A program made the translations under genes and the position numbers. 64,000 bases of DNA, from assembly GCF_028640845.1 (NCBI RefSeq), contig NC_080540.1, positions 134,444,420-134,508,419 of the forward strand. The letters are read 5' to 3'. The notes beneath the pieces were generated by a model, which ran no database searches, was not told the DNA's origin, and saw nothing but the letters and a program-made list of their open reading frames with translations. Below are positions 50,410-59,639 of this stretch, one piece after another. Position 1 is the stretch's first letter; the number at the start of each line of letters is the position of its first letter. The stretch is from Ahaetulla prasina (Eukaryota > Chordata > Lepidosauria > Squamata > Colubridae).

Positions 50410-51714
50410 TTATTTTTCAACGTAATCACGCAAATAGGCTGGGCGTCTCCTGACTCTTTCGGACCTGCGCAGTTCATTCCCTGGGAGTGGGTTGAGCTGA
50501 CCGGAGGGGCTGTTTGCTCCCCTCAGCTCCTCCTCTAGGCCATCCGGCCCTGGATTATTTGCAGAGTCGTCCCTGCTGTTTTCTAATGGAACCTGTTGGC
50601 GTCGCTGGACCTCCGGGAATTCAGATAAGTCCTGCGATTTTCCCGGGTTTGAGTCAGCTGTGGATTCAAACATTGTATAGTCAGGGCCTGTTTCGTCTAA
50701 TTCGGATTGTTCGGTTATGCATTTTCGTATTTGGTCTATGTGGCGCCTCCATACTCGGCCATCTTTTAACTCCACCAAGTATGATTTCGGACCTGTTATG
50801 TTTATGATTTGTCCTGCTACCCAGGTTGGGCCTTCACCATAGTTGTGTGCCCACACTTGGTCGCCTATTTCCATCCCTCTGGTTTTTCCAAGTCCCCCCT
50901 TGTAACCCTCCGGTGTATAGTTTGGTTTTAAACGGTCTAGGGGGCACCTGAGCTTTCGGCCCATTAATAATTCTGCTGGGCTTCTACCGGTTGTGACACA
51001 GGGGGTTCTATGTTGGACGGCCAGGAAAACATCGATTTTTGTTTGCCAGTCGCCTGGCTTGATTCTGGACAATGCCTCTTTTGCGCTTCGGACGAAACGC
51101 TCTGCAAGGCCATTCGTCGCAGGGTGGAAAGGCGCCGAGAGGGCATGTCGGATGCCCTCTTCTGCCAAGTACTCCTCAAACTGGGTTGCTGTGAATTGCG
51201 GGCCGTTATCGGAAACTAGTGTGTCGGGCAACCCATGGGTTACAAATAGGTGCCGTAGGACTGAGATCACGGCCTCGGCTGTCATGGATCTCATGAGAAT
51301 GATTTCCAGCCATTTGGAGTAGGCATCCACTACTACCAGGAAGGTTTGGCCGTGGAAGGGGCCGGCAAAATCAATGTGGATTCTTGACCAGGGCCCTTGG
51401 GGTCTCTCCCATTCCCGAACCGGGGCCGTTGGGGGTAGCGGTCTGGACTCTTGGCAGGCCTGGCATTTCCCTACCCTTTCAGCAATTTCTGAGTCCATTA
51501 AGGGCCACCACACATAGCTTCTCGCTAGACCCTTCATCCTTACGATCCCTGGGTGCCCCTCGTGGAGGAGATCCAATACCCTTTTCCTCAATTTCTCTGG
51601 GATCACCACTCGATCCCCCCATAGCAGGCACCCCCCTTGAGCCGAAAGTTCCCCACGTTTCTTTACAAACTCTTTAAAACGCCGCCCGCGCAGCGGCCAC
51701 CCTCTTGTACCCAA
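50410..51714 (-). CDS. Integrase part of the Ty3/gypsy polyprotein
   Basis: The open frame of about 434 codons has no ATG at its 5' end; it continues from the broken upstream pol frame. The N-terminal zinc-binding HHCC motif is spread over HEGHPGIVRMKGLARSYVWW and CQAC. The catalytic DDE triad is seen as IDFAGPF, VSDNGPQF and the glutamate in NGLAERFVRSAKEAL. A C-terminal chromodomain-free tail follows, with a motif around GPKSYLVELKDGRVWRRHID. A Ser/Gln-rich hydrophilic end closes with RRSERVRRRPAYLRDYVEK. This frame is intact. Confidence 0.92.
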   Translation of the reverse strand: MGTRGWPLRGRRFKEFVKKRGELSAQGGCLLWGDRVVIPEKLRKRVLDLLHEGHPGIVRMKGLARSYVWWPLMDSEIAERVGKCQACQESRPLPPTAPVREWERPQGPWSRIHIDFAGPFHGQTFLVVVDAYSKWLEIILMRSMTAEAVISVLRHLFVTHGLPDTLVSDNGPQFTATQFEEYLAEEGIRHALSAPFHPATNGLAERFVRSAKEALSRIKPGDWQTKIDVFLAVQHRTPCVTTGRSPAELLMGRKLRCPLDRLKPNYTPEGYKGGLGKTRGMEIGDQVWAHNYGEGPTWVAGQIINITGPKSYLVELKDGRVWRRHIDQIRKCITEQSELDETGPDYTMFESTADSNPGKSQDLSEFPEVQRRQQVPLENSRDDSANNPGPDGLEEELRGANSPSGQLNPLPGNELRRSERVRRRPAYLRDYVEK

Positions 51715-52358
51715 CCAAGTACAGTTCTCAAAATAATGTCCCGGTATGACGCCCGAGCCACCTCCTTAGATGTGACTGGGCCAGAGTCCAGAGAGTCAAT
51801 TAACAGTATGGGCGTCCCGGAGTGGGGTCTCGATCGCCCTGGTAGTGGGCATCTGCTTAATCGTCCGCATGCCCCAACTCTTTTCCTGGTCGATGCCGCA
51901 GGTTGTAGGAGTAGGCGGCCAAAAGATAGTCCATCGGGTCAATCGGGCGAAAGTGCCACAGGCGTTGGTGATCGCCAGCCAGTAACCCTAACAGTGGTCT
52001 ATGGTCTGTAACAATTTCAAAGTCTCTACCAAAACATATTCGTGAAACTTTTTACCCTGACACTATAGCTAGAGCTTCCTTATCTAACTGACTATAGTTC
52101 CTCTCTGTCAAGGACATCGTTCTGGAGTAGAAGGCTATTGGGGCTTCTGTGCCATTTGGAAGCCTGTGGCTGAGCACAGCCCCACCCGTAAGGGAAGCAT
52201 CGCAAACTAATACCAATGGCATTGTGCTATGATACTGAATTAGTAAGCTATCGCCGAGAGTAGGTTTTTACTGCTTGAAAGCCCTAGCTTCCGTCTTTCC
52301 CCAAGACCAAACAGTATTCTTTCCCAGTAACTTATGTAGCGGTTCGGCAACGGTTGCC
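51715..52358 (-). pseudogene. RNase H region of pol, broken by small indels
   Basis: Translation in all three minus frames shows the C-terminal RT thumb and RNase H blocks in order, but no single frame spans them. Breaks include one just after TRSFEK (about 52360), a stop after about 32 codons of the next frame (near 52270), and further shifts near 52045 and 51860-51880. Several fall at short A runs, so they could be assembly or sequencing indels as easily as real mutations. Confidence 0.8.
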
Positions 52359-54440
52359 TTATTTTTCAAAAGACCGCGTAAAGTTCACTAGACCCAGGAA
52401 TGCCTGTAGCTCTGTTTTGTTTTTGGGCGCTGGAGCCTTTCTTATTGCCTTGACCTTGCTCTCAGTGGGGTGGATTCCTTCCTTGTCTATTCTGTAACCC
52501 AAGAACTCTACGGATTCTACCCCTATTTGGCATTTGTTCACTTTAACCTTTAGACCGGCTGACCGGAAAATGCCCAGAACTTTTCTCAATCGTTCCCCCA
52601 ATTCTTCTAAATTTTCGGCTGATACCAATACATCATCGAAATAGGGGACTACCCCCGGGAGCCCTTGCAGAAGTCGCTCCATTAAATTTTGAAATAGACC
52701 AGGAGCCACACTCACCCCAAACTGTAACCGGGTACACTTGAAAGCACCTCTGTGAGTCACAATTGTCTGGGCTTCGGCTGTGTTGGCGTCTACGGGCAGT
52801 TGTTGATAGGCTTGGGCCAAATCTAATTTGGCAAAAACGTGCCCTTGCCCCAGCGAGTGCAGCAAGTGTTGCACCACGGGGACCGGGTAGGCGCTTTTTT
52901 GCAAGGCTTTGTTTAACGTTGCCTTGTAATCAGCGCAGATTCTAACTGACCCATCTGGTTTCACTGGGGTGACGATTGGCGTCTCCCACTTTGCATGATC
53001 GACTGGCACCAGTATCCCCTGACTGATGAGCTTGTCTATCTCCCTGTCAATCTTGGGTTTAAGGGCAAAAGGGACCCTCCTTGCTTTTAACCGTATGGGG
53101 GCTACCTGGGGGTCTAAATTGAAGGAAATAGGGGTCCCCTTGTACTTGCCCAGGCAGTCCTTGAACACATCTTCGAATTCGTCCATGAGTGTGTCTTTTA
53201 GGTTAAAGTCACTTCTGTAGATGCCAGTCACTCCCATGCCCAATGCACGGAACCAGTCCAGTCCCAACAAACTTGGCAGGGTCCCCTCGACTATCGTGAT
53301 GGGCAGGGTCTTCTTGTGTGGTCCGTACTCGACGCGGACGGAGGTGGTCCCTCGAACAGGGATGCGATTCCCTTGGTAGTCGTGAACTCGTAGCCGCTGT
53401 GTTTGCAGTTTGCGTTTGGCGATTCTCGGCAAAGCTTTCGCAAAAGTGTCCCAGGACATGATTGTGATCGCTGACCCGGTGTCCACTTCTAGTCGGCACG
53501 GCACTCCTTCGATTTTCGGTTTAGTGAAGATTTTCTTCTCGACGCGGGTTGCTGCACGGCCTATTATCACGGTCGTTCGATTTGAATTCGCGCCCTTTTT
53601 GTTTTGACCAATCGCGGGTCGCCTTGCCGATCCTGCGCTCTGATTGGTTGGTTTGAATTTTCGGCGGGAAGGTTGGGGTGCTCGACAGACTTGAGCCAGG
53701 TGCCCCTTCTTCTCGCACCGCCGACATGTAGCGTCCTTGAACTTGCATTGTTGGCGCTGGTGTTGCCCTCCGCAACTTCCGCATTCATCCCGGTCTTCTT
53801 TGCCCCTTCTCTCGGTGAGGCAAACTCCTTCCTCATCCTCGCCGTCTGATTCGGTCTGGATTTCTTCATTGTGGACCGGGGTTGATTTCGCGCTCGCCAT
53901 TGGTGTGAGCGGCTTTTGTAGGGTTTCCGCCGCTTGGGTGGACATCTCATGAGCTCTGGCTTCGTCCAGAGCGTTTGCCAGCGTTAGATTGCTTTTTGAT
54001 AGCAGCCGCCTCCGCAAACGAATGTCTCTGACCCCACGGATGAGTTGCTCTAACAGCTCCTCATCCAAGTCTCGGTACCCACAATCTTTGGAGGCTTTTC
54101 TCAGGGCGGCCATGTAATCGCTGATGGATTCGCCCTCTTGTTGTCTGCGCTCTCCAAATTCAAAACGCCGTACATATTTAGACGGTGTTGGCGCGAAATG
54201 GTTCTTCAATAGATTTTGCAGAGTTTGCCACGATACCGATTGTACCGGCGTTGGCTCTGCCAGGGCTTCCGCGATGTCGATGACCTCGGGACCGCAGTGG
54301 CTCAGGAAATATGCCCTTTTGCGGTTGTCTGGAACTCCTTGCAGTTCGTTTGCCTCGAGGAAACTCTCGAAACGGGTCATGTACGTTCCCCATTTCTCCC
54401 TGGATGGGTCAAACGGCGCGGGCGGAGTGTAGCTGGCCAT
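52359..54440 (-). CDS. Gag-protease-RT part of the Ty3/gypsy polyprotein
   Basis: Start chosen at the ATG 54440..54438 (MASYTPPAPFDP), about 80 bases after the primer-binding site. The open frame itself extends into the LTR and beyond, which is not coding. The 693-codon product holds, in order: a capsid-like region (RFEFGERRQQEGESISDYMA), two zinc knuckles (CGSCGGQHQRQQC and CRRCEKKGHLAQVC), the aspartic protease (VDTGSAITIMS, LPSLLGLDWF), and reverse transcriptase (IRLKARRVPFALKPKI, FAKLDLAQAYQQLPVD, LQFGVSVAPGLFQ and catalytic PYFDDVLVSA). It stops prematurely at the RT thumb. Gag and Pol share one frame, as in Mag-like elements. Confidence 0.93.
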   Translation of the reverse strand: MASYTPPAPFDPSREKWGTYMTRFESFLEANELQGVPDNRKRAYFLSHCGPEVIDIAEALAEPTPVQSVSWQTLQNLLKNHFAPTPSKYVRRFEFGERRQQEGESISDYMAALRKASKDCGYRDLDEELLEQLIRGVRDIRLRRRLLSKSNLTLANALDEARAHEMSTQAAETLQKPLTPMASAKSTPVHNEEIQTESDGEDEEGVCLTERRGKEDRDECGSCGGQHQRQQCKFKDATCRRCEKKGHLAQVCRAPQPSRRKFKPTNQSAGSARRPAIGQNKKGANSNRTTVIIGRAATRVEKKIFTKPKIEGVPCRLEVDTGSAITIMSWDTFAKALPRIAKRKLQTQRLRVHDYQGNRIPVRGTTSVRVEYGPHKKTLPITIVEGTLPSLLGLDWFRALGMGVTGIYRSDFNLKDTLMDEFEDVFKDCLGKYKGTPISFNLDPQVAPIRLKARRVPFALKPKIDREIDKLISQGILVPVDHAKWETPIVTPVKPDGSVRICADYKATLNKALQKSAYPVPVVQHLLHSLGQGHVFAKLDLAQAYQQLPVDANTAEAQTIVTHRGAFKCTRLQFGVSVAPGLFQNLMERLLQGLPGVVPYFDDVLVSAENLEELGERLRKVLGIFRSAGLKVKVNKCQIGVESVEFLGYRIDKEGIHPTESKVKAIRKAPAPKNKTELQAFLGLVNFTRSFEK

Positions 54441-54519
54441 CTCCGCGATTCTGCCCTGAGTTTGCTGGGTTCGGTTCTTCCGTGCGTTCAGCTCGTTCCT
54501 GGTGCTCTTTAGCCTCGAG

Positions 54520-54537
54520 ATCCCACCTTCGTCGCCA
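54520..54537 (-). promoter_or_regulatory. Primer-binding site (tRNA-Ser type)
   Basis: The minus-strand TGGCGACGAAGGTGGGAT begins one base after the 5' LTR. It is complementary to a serine-tRNA(GCU)-like 3' end (ATCCCA...TCGTCGCCA) with about two mismatches to the sequence I recall. Confidence 0.7.
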
Positions 54538-54538
54538 G

Positions 54539-54716
54539 TGTTAAATTCGGGAAGTAACGAGGCTGGAGACCAGGGTAGTGACAACAGCTCTTTAATATAT
54601 GGTGAACCCAGCAACCGGGCTGGGGAAAAACCTCTCCTTATATACAGTCTAACCGGCGGCTTCAACCAATCAGCAACGTGCTTGTTTCCCGCCAAAATAT
54701 TTAAAGATACATTACA
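54539..54716 (-). repeat. 5' LTR of the Ty3/gypsy element
   Basis: 178 bp. It carries the promoter-like CCAATCAG (plus strand) and minus-strand TATAAGG, followed by target duplication CTTTC at 54717-54721. Confidence 0.95.
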
Positions 54717-54721
54717 CTTTC

Positions 54722-55165
54722 TAACACATTTTCCTGCATTAGTACAATTTCTGTTCTTGTGTGGTGGAATGAAGTGAGGAGATAGATGCCTAGGAGGGAG
54801 GTGGTGCATTCCAGAGGAATAAGAGGCAACTTAACTCCGATATATGTGTGTGAGAGAGGAGGAAGACAGCCCCTACCTAATAGTTCACAGAGTATATTTT
54901 AGATATTGTAGATGCAGATAATAGAGTGCTCAATCTGGCAATATTTTGTCTAAAGGAATGAAACAATCAAAAACTCACCTTGGAAAAATCATGTCATTAT
55001 TGGTTTTGGGCCTCACTGTAAAAGAATTTAACAAGAGTTGATCTATGTTAGATTATGCGTTATGTCATTGTTTTTCTTCCTAGCAATTTTCCACAATTAC
55101 AGGATCTGCTTTTTGTTTTGGATCAATCGAACGTTGACCGAAATCAAATGATCCATTGGTTGTAA
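54722..55165. other. Intergenic stretch, nothing recognised
   Basis: No coding or repeat feature assigned. Confidence 0.35.
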
Positions 55166-55169
55166 CAAG

Positions 55170-55323
55170 AACTGACCAACCAGTTGGTCATTCAAGCCTG
55201 ACATCATGGGCTGAAAGAATGTGACTGGGCCGAAGTCACCCTACTGGCTTTCGTACCTAAAATGGGACTAGAACTCACAACTTCCTGGTTTCTAACCTGG
55301 TGCCTTAACCATTAGACCAGATG
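55170..55323 (-). mobile_element. tRNA-derived SINE
   Basis: On the minus strand: TGGTCTAATGGTTAAGGCAC (A box), GTGAGTTCTAGTCCC (B box), AAAGCCAGTAGGGTGACTTC. Pol III boxes are well kept. Confidence 0.75.
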
Positions 55324-56040
55324 GACTTTCTAAGAATGTTAATGTTAGTTAAACTGGTTTTCTACAGAATGTTAGTAACGAATAACCTTCTTCCAGCTAC
55401 CTTTTTAAAAAGTATGGTGTTTTCCAGATGCTAAAATCCAGGATGTGACAGAGAGACTAACCTAATAAATGAAACCCACTGATTCTTTCATCTGCTGTGC
55501 CGGGTATGTGGGTCTGCAGGTGTATCCCTCCGCTGTCCACCTCGCCTGTTCCTGCCGGAATGCTATTAGAACAGATGAGACTGTCAGAGAGCGCTCAGAG
55601 AGAATATTGAGAGATCATGAGGACTAGGCAGAAATGCAAATGATTTGGGGTAAAGGTGATACTTTTGTCCATATTTCAAACTGACTCACAGCCCAAAGGA
55701 ATAGAGGTTACTAGAGATAACCAGCTATAGAGGGATAGTATCATCAAGAAATTTTGGATTCCTGAATGATGGTCTGCACCATCTATAAGCAAGGCTTCTG
55801 GCAATGGATAGGCTGCATTTAACAAAGATTGGGGAAAATGGAAGACATCCTACTCAGGTCATCTGGAGGCAGAGGAAGACCAGTTCTAAGAACCACATTG
55901 AAGCATAAGCCTGAAGGAAATAAATCTTACTTACAACAAGAAAGGGAATGATAAGAGGGAACGGGACGTATCATCTTGTTTATTATTAAAATGCCCACAT
56001 AGCATGAATAAATGAGATGATACCTCCCACCTACCAGCCA
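55324..56040. other. Intergenic stretch, nothing recognised
   Basis: A slightly GC-richer patch lies at 55495-55560. No gene found. Confidence 0.35.
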
Positions 56041-56079
56041 TTTGGAAATCCGCCCTTATTGACAAACGAGTCCCTAACA

Positions 56080-56640
56080 TGAAGAATGACGCAAGACCCA
56101 CACTCACGAGCGCCACACAGCATGTCACCACCACACATCCACGTGGAAAGCAAACTCAAACCCACACCGATGATGAAGCACGACCACAGACCAGAAGCCA
56201 GACCGCAGCTGCATCATTAGCCATTTCAAACCCCTCCAATCCATACATGCAGCAGACTGACACCCACCATGAAGATGTAGCACGACCACGAACGCAAAGC
56301 CAAATAACAGCAATGCAACTCACCAACTCAAATCCCCCTGCATCTCAGACCAACCTGAGCACAACCAAGCCCCCCCCAAATAGAACACCCCCCCATCCAA
56401 TCAGAGCACAGCCAAACCCCCACCCAATCAGAACACACCTCCACCCAATCAGAACACAACCAAGCTCCCAACCAATCAGTTCAAACCCCTACTAGCAGTT
56501 AAAAGGAAGAAACAGCTGCGATCACACATTTCTCCTAGAAGCATGAAGCTGTAAACACCTAGCCTGAAGATGATGAATGGGATTTCGTCGAAACATTGCC
56601 AAGACACTTCCAATTTTACGCGGGAGAAAACCTGAATAAC
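56080..56640 (+). mobile_element. Retroelement-like terminal region with tandem units and CCAAT boxes
   Basis: Two imperfect copies of an approximately 100-base unit (GATGATGAAGCACGACCAC at 56168 and GAAGATGTAGCACGACCAC at 56270) are followed by four CCAATCAG boxes (56397, 56424, 56445, 56472). Next comes GCAGTTAAAAGGAAGAAAC and a hammerhead-like core at 56564, then ACGCGGGAGAAAACCTGAAT. The frame 56079-56495 is translated repeat. The layout suggests a promoter-bearing end of a PLE or related element; no coding part is attached. Confidence 0.5.
56564..56597 (+). ncRNA. Hammerhead-ribozyme-like core
   Basis: CTGAAGA (56564-56570, fits CUGANGA), then stem II GATGA/TCGTC (56572-56576 with 56585-56589, one G-U pair) closing an 8-base loop, then GAAA (56590-56593) and C-ATT. 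Stem III would be very short, as in PLE hammerheads that act as dimers. The base before the expected UH cleavage site is A instead of G, perhaps CpG decay. Activity is unproven. Confidence 0.4.
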
Positions 56641-56651
56641 CAAAGACCTAC

Positions 56652-56654
<3 letters not shown>

Positions 56655-56697
<43 letters not shown>
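56655..56697. repeat. (TG)n microsatellite
   Basis: About 20 TG units ending TGTAGG. Confidence 0.95.
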
Positions 56698-56699
<2 letters not shown>

Positions 56700-56773
56700 G
56701 TCTTGGCATTTTCAGGTCTTTTCCCGTGTAAGGTTGAGAGTAAAGGGGAAAAGACACGAAAATGCCAAGACCT
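56697..56773. repeat. Hairpin of about 32-bp arms
   Basis: AGGTCTTGGCATTTTC at the left and GAAAATGCCAAGACCT at the right pair perfectly. A further TCTTTTCCC/GGGGAAAAGA segment pairs inside, leaving a short loop around 56730-56740. Confidence 0.85.
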
Positions 56774-56797
56774 ATATACCTATATCCGTGAAAACAA

Positions 56798-56835
56798 ATA
56801 TATATATATATATACATATATATACATATATATAC

Positions 56836-56867
<32 letters not shown>

Positions 56868-56868
56868 T
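56798..56868. repeat. (TA)n/(CATATA)n/(TG)n compound microsatellite
   Basis: An alternating TA tract, three CATATATATA-like units and about 11 TG units. Confidence 0.9.
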
Positions 56869-57239
56869 TTCGTTTGTTTTTGCACTATAGCACTATAGCT
56901 TTTGTGCTTCTGTAGATTCTGTGATTCTGTAGTTCTGACTCAGTAATAGATTTCAAATCCCAGTGCTACCAGTGTTGTCGCTCACTTTGTGAGCTCATGA
57001 TGCTTCTGAGCATTTTGGATGATGTCAGGGTGGGTGGGCAGAGCCTCCCGCCACCACTGCTTCCACCACTGTTCTGACTTCTGCTTCTTGTCCTTGTATT
57101 TGCTACCACGTTGCAAGAGCTACATGGGTATTGTATACATGCATCATATTTTATATTATTGTATATAAACAATTGTTTATATTGTATATAAACAAATTTC
57201 TTCTATAAATGAATCCTGCCGAATTATTTATTTATGTGC

Positions 57240-57780
57240 TGGTTGGATTGCTGCAAACTCTGACATAGTATGGGAAGAGGGCAAATTTGATCTTATTGCT
57301 ATTTCTGAAACCTGGTGGGATGGAACTCATCACTGGAATATAGTACTTGAAAGATATAATTTGTTTAAAAGAAACAGACTCAAAGAAAGGAAAAAGGGAA
57401 TCATATACACTGAAATAACTGCACTTCAATAGAAATTCATGACCTCATGGATAAAAACCTTGCTGAAAGCATTTGGCTGAATATTACAAAAAGAAAAAGA
57501 AATAACTGACAGTATTGTGAGTCTGTACTACATGTTGCCGAACCTTGCAATGGATATAGAAATAGATGCAATTTTTACAAATCAGAAACAGAACAGGAAA
57601 AAATGACCCTGTGATAATGAGGGATTTCAACTGTCCTGACATCAATTGGGAATCAAACCCTGGGGCAATTGGGAGAGATCTAACCCTTGGCAGGCTTTGC
57701 AGAAAATTTAAATCATCCAAAACATGAAGGAGGAAACTAGGAAGCAGTTGAACTGGAGTTACTGACAAGAAACAAACAGT
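57240..57780 (+). mobile_element. CR1 LINE endonuclease fragment, degenerate
   Basis: Translated pieces in shifting plus frames: FDLIAISETWWDG, YNLFKRNR, and around 57610-57700 a block equivalent to the GDFN-type catalytic motif (DFNCPDINWESNPG). Stops interrupt every frame. Confidence 0.65.
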
Positions 57781-57852
57781 TGAGGAAGTTGAAGTGACAA
57801 TTCAAGAATTCACAGATTGCAGGTTGACAGAACTAAAGGAAGTCAGATTAGT

Positions 57853-57908
57853 GTTCTCTCTCTCTCTCTCTCTCTCTCTCCCTCCCTCTCCCTCTCCCTC
57901 TCCCTCTC
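57853..57908. repeat. (CT)n and (CCCTCT)n tract
   Basis: A pyrimidine run of CT units followed by CCCTCT-type units. Confidence 0.9.
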
Positions 57909-58859
57909 TGTATGTGTATTTGTATATATGAAAAAAATTACCTATCAAATAAATTTAACATTAAACATATAGAATCCACCCTGGCTGGATGCTGAGAAAG
58001 GAAAAAACAACAACAACTAAGAAAACCAATACATAGCTGATCTACAAATTATAATCTTTCCTATCCCAATTTAACAAAAATACTATATTAAATAAACAAA
58101 TGCTCCAAGTGAGGGAATCTATCTGATAATCAAATCGACCCATTAACTGATCAGAGTATACACATAAAAAAGGTTAGCCCAAATAATACAGTAATCTTCA
58201 AATCCCTGTTAACTATCTGTTACAGTGTTGTAGAAAGGTCCCTTCCAACTCCATGATTCCTCTAGGTACAATGATGAACAGGTTCTGCAGGTCAAAAAAC
58301 ACTTCCTAGTGTGAATTTGTTTTGGTTAAGGCCTATATTGGGTTGTTTTGGCTTTATCCTCTAAAACCAGATGAGGAAATATACTTTTTATTATATTTCA
58401 TTTAATTTTTTTATTATTTATTTTTGAAAGATGTCCTGATGGATGGTGTGTAGTCCCAAGAGTTCAAAATAAATAGGGTTGGTAGTATAGAAAATATTAA
58501 ACTAACTGCTCTGTGCAAATGCCTCAGATATGATTCAGCTTCTGTACCTATGGTTTTTTTATGCTTCTCTGCAATTATCAAGTTGTACAATATCCTGGTC
58601 TAACCAAGAGATGGCAGAGGAGATTTACCAAAGCAGTAATGCTGGTTGTGCTCAATTTTGGGGGGCGGGGGCAGGGGGGTTAAAGCACAAAATTGTATCA
58701 ATCTGCATCAAACCATTGTGCACAATATATTGAGAGTCCCATTAAAGTGAATTGTGTATGTGTACAAACTTTGGAGTATGTACAAATAAGGAAAGAGCCA
58801 TTGCAGCTTAAAAAAACACAGTGCAACATGTATTTGCCTGGCAGATGGAAGCACAAAGT

Positions 58860-59399
58860 ATCGTTCCACAAAGTACCGCTCTGCAAAACTTTAGTAAGAC
58901 CACACTTGGAATACTGCATCCAGTTTTGGTCACCCCATTATAAAAAAGATGTTGAGACTTTGGAAAGAGTGCAGTGAAGAGAAACAAATATGATTAGGGA
59001 CCTGGAGACTAAAACACATGAAGAACGGTTGCAGAAATTGGGCTAGTCTAGTGAAAAGAAAGACTAGGGATGACATGACAGCAGTATTTCAGTATTTGAG
59101 GGGCTGCCACAAAGAAGAAGGTGTCAACCTATTTTCCAAAGCACCTAAAGGCAAGACAATGGATGGAAACTAACCATGGAGAGAAGCAACCTGGAACCAA
59201 GGAGAAATTTCCCAACAGTGAGAGCAATCAACCAATGGAATAGCTTGCCTTCAGAAGTTGTGGGTGCTCCATCATTGGAAGCTTTTAAGAACAGACTGGA
59301 CAACCACTTGTCAAAAATGGTATAGGATCTCCTGCATGAGCAGGCGGTTGGACTAGAAGACCTCCAAGATCCCTTCCAACTTTGTTATTCTGTTATTCA
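58860..59399 (+). mobile_element. CR1 LINE 3' end, older amniote-type
   Basis: The plus frame at 58860-58977 gives [20 protein letters not shown], then VETLERVQ, the CR1 C-terminal motif. Downstream are GACATGACAGCAGTATTTCA, CAACCACTTGTCAAAAATGG, AGGCGGTTGGACTAGAAGAC and the terminus TTGTTATTCTGTTATTC. It is a different subfamily from the CR1 copies at 1557, 9490 and 28719. Confidence 0.85.
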
Positions 59400-59404
59400 A
59401 CCAC

Positions 59405-59560
59405 TTTACAGGTAGTCCTTGATTTATGACCACATTTGGGACCAGAATTTCTGTTGCTAAGTAAGACAGTTGTTGAGTCATGGCTGATTTTATGACCTCT
59501 TTTGCCACAATTATTAAAAAACCTTGCAGTTGTTAAGTGAATCATGCTGTTAACATCAGA
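59405..59560. mobile_element. TIR miniature element, left half
   Basis: TTTACAGGTAGTCCTTGATTTATGACC, AATTTCTGTTGCTAAGTAAG and CTTGCAGTTGTTAAGTGAAT match the left half of 39218-39625. The right terminus is missing. Confidence 0.65.
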
Positions 59561-59639
59561 AAAAGGAAACAGATCATATATAAAACATCTTTCAACAAAA
59601 TGGATACCCATGCAATTTTATTAAAAAGTATCTGACCAC

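Larger units (their letters stand above)
50181..54716 (-). mobile_element. Ty3/gypsy (Mag-like) LTR retrotransposon, near-complete and young
   Basis: Two direct 178-bp LTRs bound the 4,536-bp element, and CTTTC is duplicated at 50176-50180 and 54717-54721. LTRs start TGTAATG and end TTAACA on the minus strand. They differ at 2 of 178 positions, so insertion is recent. Reading on the minus strand: primer-binding site, Gag with zinc knuckles, protease, reverse transcriptase, a damaged RNase H region, integrase, polypurine tract. The primer-binding site fits tRNA-Ser and the domain order fits the Mag clade; the clade is inferred from memory, not a tree. Frameshifts in the RNase H region make it non-autonomous as written here. 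Confidence 0.95.

Noticed and set aside
56079..56495. 138-codon Thr/Pro/Gln-rich ORF
   Set aside because: It is translated tandem repeat and CCAAT-box sequence of a retroelement-like end.
38137..57908. CRISPR-like or regularly spaced repeat arrays
   Set aside because: All tandem tracts seen are simple microsatellites without unique spacers; the genome is eukaryotic.
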